DNA from: Beroe ovata
Taxonomy: Eukaryota; Ctenophora; Nuda; Beroida; Beroidae
DNA: 15,527 bases
Assembly: GCA_946803715.1 (NCBI GenBank)
Contig: CAMPET010000570.1
Span: 1-15,527, forward strand
Reading direction: 5' to 3'
Shown here: piece by piece, positions 1 to 9,300 of the stretch
Position numbering within the stretch: the stretch's first letter is position 1
How the letters are laid out: every line of letters starts with the position of its first letter
Translations under genes and position numbers: made by a program
The notes under the pieces: model-generated
What the model was told of the DNA's origin: nothing
Seen by the model: the letters and a program-made list of their open reading frames with translations, nothing else
Databases searched by the model: none

Positions 1-148
1 CCCAAAACATGTCAGTTTGAGTGAGCATTTGAGGACAGCTCGCAAACGGATCGACCGATTGATCTGAAACTTCTACCATAGTTAAAATGGTCCCGAAACC
101 ACTGCTAGGACTGGTGACTGGTTATCATAACAACGTGATCTCACCCAG
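1..148 (+). other. End of an upstream intron
   Basis: No cysteine-rich coding sequence is visible before the acceptor at 147-148 (ctcacccag). An ATG at 87 opens a frame that reads into exon 1, but the residues before 149 do not resemble the repeat family, so it is not taken as a start. A GTTATCATAACAAC near-palindrome lies at 121-134. Confidence 0.55.
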
Positions 149-312
149 GTACCCGCCCTCGCCCTGTGCACCGGGCTATTTCAGCACGGGAAGTGCTACT
201 TCCTGCACGGCATGCAGTGCTGGCTCGTTCTGCACTGCCACTGAGCAGGTGGCGTGCGAGGATGGGACCTGGTCACTGGCGGCGTTCAGCTCCTGCGTGG
301 CGTGCGCTGCGG
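149..312 (+). CDS. Repeat-protein exon 1 of window
   Basis: Acceptor cccag|G and donor GCGG|gtaaga. The first base completes a codon (preceding intron phase 2) and the exon ends in phase 1. It encodes CAPGYFSTGSATSCTACSAG followed by SFC and a second half-module ending CVACAAG. The Gly codon is completed by exon 2. The 5' boundary is the less certain one, because the upstream exon is outside the window. Confidence 0.75.
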
Positions 313-3300
313 GTAAGACATTGATTTGGTTATATCAATTTATTCGGTTTCTTCGAGCAACTACTCGTAGTTCGTTCTTATCTTTCAATGTCAATTATCA
401 ACCAGTAACTCAGTTACTCAGTATATCACATATATGAGAGTGCACATGGTGCCGATTGATCTAACTGAAATGACTCCCCCACTCAGGCACAGCGTGTCCG
501 GCAACAAAAGACTCCAAACCCGTGGAGTGTGATGCTGGAACATTCTCAGAGGCGGGTGATACTGAGTGTACAGAGTGTGCAGCTGGATTGTGAGTAGTGA
601 ATGACTTGTTACTAAACCTCTCCAAGAACAGTAGTTTATTCAAAAAAATATCAGCGCCTGCGGTATTGACCAAGGAATTTCATCAATTTCTTTGATAAAT
701 CCCAATTCAGTGCCATTGGCACAGCTCCTCCTTCATCAACGCAAGAATCGCATGATTATTGATTGTATGTGTGTGTGTTTCATAATGTATGATATTTAAT
801 GAGATAACGCAATCAGTGGCTGACGCACAACGCCACCCTAAGCCACCTCGCGCGTGTGTGTGTGTTGTGATATGTGTGTGTAATGTTTGGAATTGGTTTC
901 TGAAAATAGGACGCTGGCCGACCATCCCTGAGATAAAAGCATGAAGGTCCTCGGATTCAGCTATTTGTTCACTAGCCGCACTAGTCGACTACGGTGTATC
1001 ATTTTGGAATGAGTGCCGGGGTGTTATTGTGCGACTGGGTCTAAATTCATCTCAATAGAATTCATAATGGTGTGAAATAGTGGAGATAGATTCAGTGAGG
1101 GTAAGGGTTACTATGGGAACAGTCCCAATATTGGGTAGTTACTGGTTTTAACTCAATTGTCATCATCATCGACNTCTCCCCCTCTCAGTGCGTGTCCTGC
1201 TACCACGGGAGACGGTAGTCCAGTGGAGTGTAGTCCAGGGACTCACTCAGTGGGTGGACAAGCAGCGTGTACAGTGTGCACAGAGGGGTTCTACTGCCCC
1301 CTTACAGATGAAGCAGTTCAGTGAGTCTTGATATGATAATTGTAATTTACGTAGACCATTTTAATTTACTATTAAATTACGTAGTCATTTAAAATTTGTT
1401 TTTTTGTAATCGTGAATACTGTATATAGCTAGCTATGATTGTAGACACAAAGTACTGCGAGATTGATACTTGAACAGATACTAGAAATTCGAACAGTCAC
1501 ACAGCTAAGAATCTATTTTCAAATGGGTAAAGCAGATAGTGCCAAGATCGAATTCTTCAATAATGAGTTATATCGCGGACGGTAATATAAATACCTAAAC
1601 GACTTGTGTTTTCAATCACTTTAGAATTGTCCTTTTACACTACTCCCCCTTGACACTCCCCAATTATCCCGCACTCATTCCCCAATTATCTCGCACTCAT
1701 TCCCCAGTCCTGCGCTCGCTCCCAATTATCCCGCACTCCCCAGAACGCAATGTGAGGAGGGCACATATTCGCNTCTCCCCCTCTCAGTGCGTGTCCTGCT
1801 ACCACGGGAGACGGTAGTCCAGTGGAGTGTAGTCCAGGTTCATACTCAGAGGGTGGACAAGCAGCGTGTACAGTGTGTACAGAGGGGTTTTACTGCCCCC
1901 TTACAGATGAAGCAGTCCAGTGAGTCTTGATAATTTAATTGATAATTGTAATTTACGTAGACAATTTTGATAATTTTAATTTACGTACCGTAGACAATTG
2001 TTACTATCAAATTACGTAGTCATTTAAAATTTGTTTTATTGTAATTGTGAATATAGCTAGCTTGTAGACACAAAATACTGCAAGATTGATACTTGAACAG
2101 ATACTAGAAATTCGAACAGTCACACAGCTGAAAATCTATTTTCGAAAGGGCAAAAACAGATAGCGCCAAGATCGAATTCTTTCACTCTACTCCCCCTTAA
2201 CTCTCCCCACTCATTCCCCAGAACGCAATGTGAGGAGGGCACATATTCGCTGCCCGGAGCGCGGGTCTGCACGGACTGCCCTGCGGGCTCCTCCTGTCCA
2301 AACAGAGACGAGAGTCCCACACAGTGCCCGCCGGGAACACACAGCGACATCAAGTCCACCAGTTGTAGTCCATGTCCTGCGGGTAGAAACTGTCTCAACC
2401 CGGCGTGTAAGTGTAACACTGTAAAGTGCGTGATTGTGTGATAGTGTAACGTGCGTGATTGCGTGATTGTGTGATAGTGTGTGTGTAAGTGTAACGTAGT
2501 CGCAGGGCGACGTGTGATATAGTGTCGTGATGGTGTATGATGTTGTTTGAGTGAATTTTCATGTGATTGTGTGACGTCAGAACAGGAGGGCGTATCTATT
2601 TAAACATTGTTATCAAGAATCGCTCCGTTCAAGACTGGTTGTTATAATATAACCAGTGGTTATATCATAACAACCTCCCAAAATCCGCAGCTCCAATGCC
2701 GTGTGAGACGGGAACCTACTCGGAAGCTGGATCTATCCGCTGTCTGCCTTGCCAAGCTGGATATCTTTGCCCTGAGGTTCGATTGTGACTATAAGTGACC
2801 TTTCTTCGACCTAGTTTGGACGTTTTTTTTCGAACGATTGAATATGCACCTTTACCTCTCACTCTCTCTCTCGTTTAGGGATCTGATTCATCCACGAAGG
2901 AAGACTGTCCGTCTGGCGGGTTTTGTGACGGGCAGATATTCTACCCCTGTCCTGCAGGGACTTACAACAGCGGAACTAGTGAGTTATGAGTTGTCACTCG
3001 TCAAGGATAGGATGAGTTGGCACACGTATCATTACACGATACTTTTTAAATCATAGATTTCCCCATATCAATGTGACCATACCTTGCGAGTGTTTAAATT
3101 GTTAGCGATCTCACTTTGATGTTTACAGTAAATATTAGCTAATTAGGAAACAAAATGGAATCTATTTCCCATCTCCGGATACTAAAATAAGAAAATACTT
3201 CATTCTATAATAATTTACCAGTTCATGGTCAGGACTGAGTTCAGTAGTTTACCGTTGTAGAGTTATATTCGTGTGCTGACTCGGAAGAGTATCAATGATA

Positions 3301-6300
3301 TATGATACTCGGAAGAGTATCAATGATTGCAGCTTCCCAAGTTCCTGGTCATAACCAATGTCTTGATCACCTGTCCTGTACAAAACTCATGCGATATCTT
3401 AGTTATTGTAATAATCATTTCCCCAAATTTTGCCACGATTAGATTGCGCACTGTTCCAGCTTTTAAATAATGATATGCTATTGGTACCGCACCCTCATAA
3501 TAATTCCCACTTAATAATAAGAGCGCTGGAACACTACGTATAATAACATCATTATAAGGTGATCTTGTTACTCAGAATCTAAATGACAATCTTATCACAT
3601 GTCACCTGCATGGAACATAGAGCTTTGTTCACTGTCGAATGCGAGGCATCCGGACTCCGAATGTTCTACTAGGAACCCCCCGAAGTATTCCGTTAGCATG
3701 TTCAGGTCAGCAGGAATCTGGGAGTTCTCGGTCTTGACTCCGTTGACGGTCAGCTCGTAGAACTGTTGAGGAGTAATCGCCACCGTGACGTCGTTGCTAC
3801 CGTTATTAAGAGTCATGGTATCATCTGATGACCAGGCAGGTGTTTCTCCTTTGGTACCCCTCATTTGATGTTTCCGTTCAATACGTCCGTCTCGATATTT
3901 TACGAAAAGAACAAAATATAAGCTAATAGAACCATATATTTTGTGTACTATTCTGAATTGTGTCAAGCATTTTTCACCCTGTCGTTCTTTATATTCGAAT
4001 TTGAGGTAAAACTTCGTCCCAATGACCGGATAAGGACAGTCGTGAACAGAATTCCACCAGCAATCTTCTATCCTATAGACAGCTCCTGGGGATGGTTGAT
4101 ATGTGTAGGTATGATGGGATATGCTTGTATGATAGCAAGGTATGACGTATGCATGACCGACTTCCCTTATCATAGACAAAGTAGGTGTACTACAGCTAAT
4201 CTACGAACAGTGGGAGGGGGTCACCCACCTATGACTGGAGCTTGGAGCTGGAAGAGGATAATGGTCGTCAGCGCTGCCCCCAGAGCTGCACGGCACCTCA
4301 TTACAGTCTCATTTGAACCTCATTACCGTCTCATTACCTAATAATATACCAGTGTTTGTTCTGAGGATACTAATATCAAATATTAGCGGGATTTGATATC
4401 TTAGAATGAATTTGTTGTCAGTTTTTGACCCATTCCTCCTGGTTGACAAAGTAGAAGAATACCAGAAATAACCAATTACAAATGAATCGAACGATCGAAA
4501 AATAATAACCTAGGAGTAGGCAAAAGAGCCCGGAAAGGTTAACGTGTAAAGAGAAATATACGTGACCAAGAGCACAGCACAATCATAGACACATAGAGTT
4601 GCTCCAATAACAGATCACCAGCCGGATGATGAATCAGTGGATTGTGGAGGCATCACGAAAAAATAAACTCTGCGTCATGTGATCTATAGCTATAATCCCT
4701 CACTAGATGATCACTTCGGTGCTCTTACACAGACAAATGACTCCCCTCTCGGGGATTATTAATCGGCAGTTTTATCGTTTAAAACATATCGGGGAATATA
4801 TTATCTAACTGCCGATTTTTGGGAGCAGCAAGTGCGGTTTTAAGGCATGTGGATAGGTGTCTAGCATAATTGTAGTGGGCAATAGCGTCGTTATATTTTA
4901 CCATCTGCTTCTTCTCCTAGATCGCATGAACGTGACGGTTGTTCACTGTATGCCCAATGCATTGCAATAATAGAGAGAGAGAGAAATGGAGAGGTGTACA
5001 ATGGGTTTTTGTGAGTTTTCTATGACTGTGCAGTGAACTTGCTATGGGAGTGCAGTGAACATGCAATAGGTGTGTTGTAACTTACTGGTTAGACCCGGGG
5101 TCACAGCTAGGGTTAGGAGAGAATATATGGCGTTATATATGTTAATTGTAAGATGTGATTAGGCTGTCAACTTCTGTGACAGAGTGGTCTGTACGGAACC
5201 TCATGGTTTCGGCTCCTTGTTTAACATGCCGCACAGCAAGAATCTCCATCGTGTTCGCCAGGCTAGGTACATAACCACTCTGTCTTGACCAAAGTCGACA
5301 TTTGGTCCCCCATTGTCAGATAAGAAGACATCGTCAGACTGTACGCCATGTCCAGCGGGCAAGTACTGTATTGGACCTGGAGAGACAACACCCGGTGTAG
5401 AGTGCCCAGCCGGGTGAGTACAAACACAAGGAAATATTCCAAAATGATCGCAAATCACTATCCGTAAATGTGAGTATTTTTGAGGTGGATGACGAACCAG
5501 GAATCTCCTATCAATCCGGAGATTTCAAATTTATGGATAGTGAAGGAATATTGAGCAATGCAACATTGTCTTGATAAGTTGATTCAAGATGCTTGCAAAA
5601 TATAAACAGCTACTTAACCTTAATTGAAAAACTTAAATAGTCCGACCTTGTTGATCGAAATTTGGCACTATTTCAAGTCATAGTTGGAGCGCGCGACGTC
5701 ACGTCAATTGAAGACTTGCTTTTTCAGCAGCTAGTTTTGGGAATTTTGCCGCGCCGCGCAGTGACGACGCGCGCGCACGCTTGCATACTTTGTACAGATT
5801 TGGACGGTACGCGCACGCGGGAAAAATTTCTTCGCGCGTGTGAAAATGTTTGCGAACATACGCTTCCTATGTATGTTATCCACCGGATTTGTTTCTTTTT
5901 ATCCCCCCTCTTTCAAAATATGTTTTTCATCCTTCCGTCGATGTTCTTCCTCGATTGACTTGGGACTTCCTTATCAGATATTACTGTATCGTCGGGACTA
6001 TCCACTCGTACAGACTACCCTGTCCGGCAGGGACTTACAACCCGAACACAGGCTCTGCAGCGGTGACCGACTGTATACCGTGTCCTGCGGGACGGTACTG
6101 TGAGGCAGCTTCAGAAAATGCGGGTTTGTCTTGTTATCTCAAATCAGAGGGACCTCATGGTTAAACAGTTATAGGCTACCATCTTCAGTGGAGTTTTCTC
6201 ACTGTCCAAATAGATGATTCAGTAGTCTATTTCACTCGGATTCTTGATAACACTTGTCACCCTTTCCCGCATTTTAACTAGTTTGTTATCTCCATTCATC

Positions 6301-9300
6301 ATATTCTTCTCTCGTTAAATCCACTCTGCCGCCGCAGATGCCCTATGTCACGCTGGTTTCTACTGTATTCTCGGATCTACCGTATCCGAGATATTGTCAT
6401 GCCCTGCTGGTACTTTCTCAACAACAGAGGGCTTGTCTTCTCATACTGAGTGCACCGTCTGTGCAGAAGGTTAGATGGTGGAAAATGCTCATTTTCTGTA
6501 CCCACACAGTGATTTAGACCTGGCGTCTCGTATTTCTGTAGTTTAAGTGAACTACTGGATTCCTCTTGACTCTGTAGCTGCACTCGTGAATTATCTAAAC
6601 AAATCCTCTTCCCAGGGCACTATTGTCCGCTTGGTGATAAGGACCACCCTTCTAACAGACAGATACCGTGTGATGCTGGTACATACAACGACCAGGAAAT
6701 GGTGAGAATTGTTGTCATAGCAACAGTTCCTAGAGCAACAGTTTACCACATCTATAATTCAAACAATTTGACTGCTTTGACAACTGACATTGCATAGTAT
6801 ATTCTTGCTGTGCTATTTTACATGATTGGCTCACCTTGTGCTATTATTAGAGTTTGAACTCATTAAATATGGATCACGCATCACCCAGGATTGACTAATT
6901 ATCCCCCTCCAATGAAGTGGGAGGGGGCTCTTCTCACTTCCATCGTTATTCCTAAACCTCTTCAAGATCTCTTCATATCGAAATTATCCCCTCTGAAACC
7001 CCCCCTTCCCCCGTGAAGCAAGGAGACGTGACGGCGTGCAAGGCGTGTCAGAGTGGCACCAGCTGCCCCGATACAGCCACCGTAACTAACGGTCCAGAGA
7101 AGTGTGCCGTGGGGTACTTTTGTCCCCTCGGGACGAGTAACAACCAGGACTTTCCCTGCCCTCCTCGTGAGTATGATGATGAAGAATATATAGAGTTCTC
7201 CATAATCTGATTGAAATGAACTACGTGAGAGTCCTAAAGTGATATCAGACCTATCATTTGCAGAGGGCAATGGTCCGAAGCCATGTATATTGATTGATTC
7301 TATCCCCCTATTATTAGCTGTATATGTTTAGAAACATATCCGCCATATTCCATTATTCCCTCCACTCCCCCTTCTCTCAGAAACCTACGGAGAAGCGGAC
7401 AACCTCTCTTCGGACAAGGACTGCACATCGTGCCCCGGAGGGAAGTTCTGTAACGGGAAGGGGGGACAACCCGAGGATTGCCCCGTGGGACACTACTGTC
7501 CCGCGGGGATCACCTCCTTTGAGACCCAATATCCGTGTCCGGCCGGGACTTACAACCCTTCAACAGCGTGAGTGTCATGGGGCTCGTAATAATGTAGGGA
7601 TCAGACACAAGATATACAGGGAAGCTTCATTCCGGGTTACATATGACTACATGTGATTTTCTGGGTGATAGTTTTTTTGGATATCTGCCAGATTTTCAGA
7701 AATGAACTAGGAGAAAAATGAATCACGAGCTTTAGAATATGAATAACTCCTATTGTTCCCCAGTGTCGATCTCGAGTCAGGATGCACGACTTGTGAAGCA
7801 GGAAAGTACTGTGAGGGAGGGAAGGAGACTGTCAGTGGACCTTGCCCTACAGGATACTACTGTATTGCGGGTAAAACTCAAGTTTCCACTTCCACTTACC
7901 ACCCCTAATTACCACCTCATTACCTCATTACCAGGCCTCATTGCCACCACCTGATTACCTCATTACCCTCTTCATGACACAGGCACGACTCGGTCGGACG
8001 AGCACGCATGTCCCGCGGGCACGTACATGGACGAGGAGGGAGCTGTGGAAGAGGCGTCGTGTAAAGAGTGTCCCGCAGCCCAGTACTGCGAGGAGGCGAG
8101 CAGTGCCCCGGATAACTGCCCGCCGGGCACATTCAGTGATGACAGCGGTGAGTGGGGGGAACCCGTCCCCGCGGTGCTGGGTTGAGATGGAGAGCGGAAA
8201 TCCAAATCTGTGACCGTCAAGATGGAGGGAGATGGAATATTTGGGAATTCTTAACCTATCTGACTGTTTTGGGAATCTCTGACCTATTTGACTGTTTTTC
8301 CGTTGCTAGGCAACACGGGAGAGGATGGGTGTACGAAGTGTGCCGGCGGGAAGTTCTGTCCCAACGAGAAAACGACCAGCGACCAGATACAGAACTGTCC
8401 AATCGGTGGGTGTCGATCATTGTGTATGACACCCCTACTGACACCATTCTAACAAATCTCCTTGACACCACTTTCGTATACTGAGCCTGACACCACTATC
8501 TTGACACCACTATCTTGACACCACTATCTTGACACCACTATCTTAACACCACTTTCTTGACACCACTATCTTGACACCACTATCTTGACACTACTCTTGA
8601 CAACACTCTCTGTCTCAGGTGAATACTCGGACGAAGGAGCCTCTGAATGTCTCCAGTGTCCGGCTGGATACTACTGCGATGTGGTGTCACTCTCCAAGAC
8701 GGTTATGGAAACTGACAAGAGGTGTCCAGCTGGGAAATACTGTGAAGCAGGTAAATTCTTATTCGATCTTCTTTGTTTCATCATCAGAATCTTGAATTGG
8801 ATCTACTTGCAAAGCTACTATAGAAGTATAGACTTTACAATCGGGACTGCTCTGTGCTCCAGCTCTGTAACTCATCATGATCTTGATAGGAGTCCTGTTG
8901 TGCCACCATTCCGTCACATGTCACTTGTCACTTTTCACATATCACTTGGCACTTGTCACCTGTCACTTGTCACATGATGTCACTTGGCACTTGTCACTTG
9001 TCACATGATTCGTCCCCTACTCGCAGGTACAAGCAGTGTGGACGATGCTCAAACATGTGATGCCGGGTACTTCTGTGAAACTGGTAGCTCCTTCCAAACA
9101 CCCTGCCCTGCCGGTACGTCCACACAACATATCGTATGGATGGTTTATTCTTCTGGGAAGTGTCTGTTCGCCTTCCCTTGTTATTTCATTTTGGACTTGC
9201 GCGATCGAGACATTCTATCTCTCTCTGAGTCCTTATTTAGTTTTTAGTTGATTTTTATACTTACTCCTTAGTTACTCTTCCTCCTACAGGCACATATAAC

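Larger units (their letters stand above)
1175..1772 (+). repeat. Duplicated block, copy B (bounded by N on both sides)
   Basis: The block starts directly after the N at 1174 and ends at the N at 1773. It holds one complete exon (1189-1320), an intron and the first 29 bases of the following exon. Copy C (1774-2250) starts at the same base and matches it through the same exon, intron and exon start, with substitutions and indels. Copy B's intron has an extra C-rich minisatellite at 1655-1742. Confidence 0.85.
1774..2250 (+). repeat. Duplicated block, copy C
   Basis: This is the second copy of the block at 1175-1772. It is shorter because it lacks most of the C-rich intronic minisatellite. Unlike copy B it runs uninterrupted into the rest of exon 4. 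The exon parts differ at 8 of 132 positions by eye; the intron parts carry further substitutions and indels. Confidence 0.85.
2979..5319 (+). other. 2.3 kb intron 6, hosting an opposite-strand gene
   Basis: The flanking exons join in phase 1 with the normal module spacing, so no plus-strand exon appears to be missing. The intron is about ten times longer than most others in the gene. It contains minus-strand coding sequence at 3606-4301, direct and inverted short repeats, and a GA run at about 4971-4984. From about 4350 to 5319 I see no gene. Confidence 0.75.

Noticed and set aside
87-148. ATG-started open frame leading into exon 1 as the gene start
   Set aside because: The residues before 149 lack a convincing signal peptide and the Cys pattern, and a good acceptor lies at 147-148. 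The frame is read as intron plus exon.
3449-3535. TGTTCCAGC ... GCTGGAACA inverted ends as a transposon
   Set aside because: The arms are only 9 bp, the interior is unstructured and no target-site duplication flanks it.
3943-4341. Plus-strand 132-codon frame overlapping the nested gene
   Set aside because: It lies on the opposite strand of a better-supported exon pair, has no family pattern, and has no phase-compatible splice links to the repeat gene.
4335-4352. TATA-like tatattatta upstream of the nested gene's ATG
   Set aside because: Introns here are AT-rich and such words are frequent; there is no other core promoter signal, so it was not annotated.
5840-6103. Frame starting MKMFANIRFLCMLSTGFVSF as a secreted micro-protein
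   Set aside because: It runs out of phase through exon 8, which is well supported in another frame, and its hydrophobic start is followed by low-quality sequence.
7938-8220. Minus-strand open frames opposite exon 14 and similar ones opposite exons 4, 12, 29 and 37
   Set aside because: They mirror the plus-strand exons, are rich in Pro/Ser/Gly from reverse-complemented Cys-Pro-Ala-Gly codons, and have no independent splice or start evidence.
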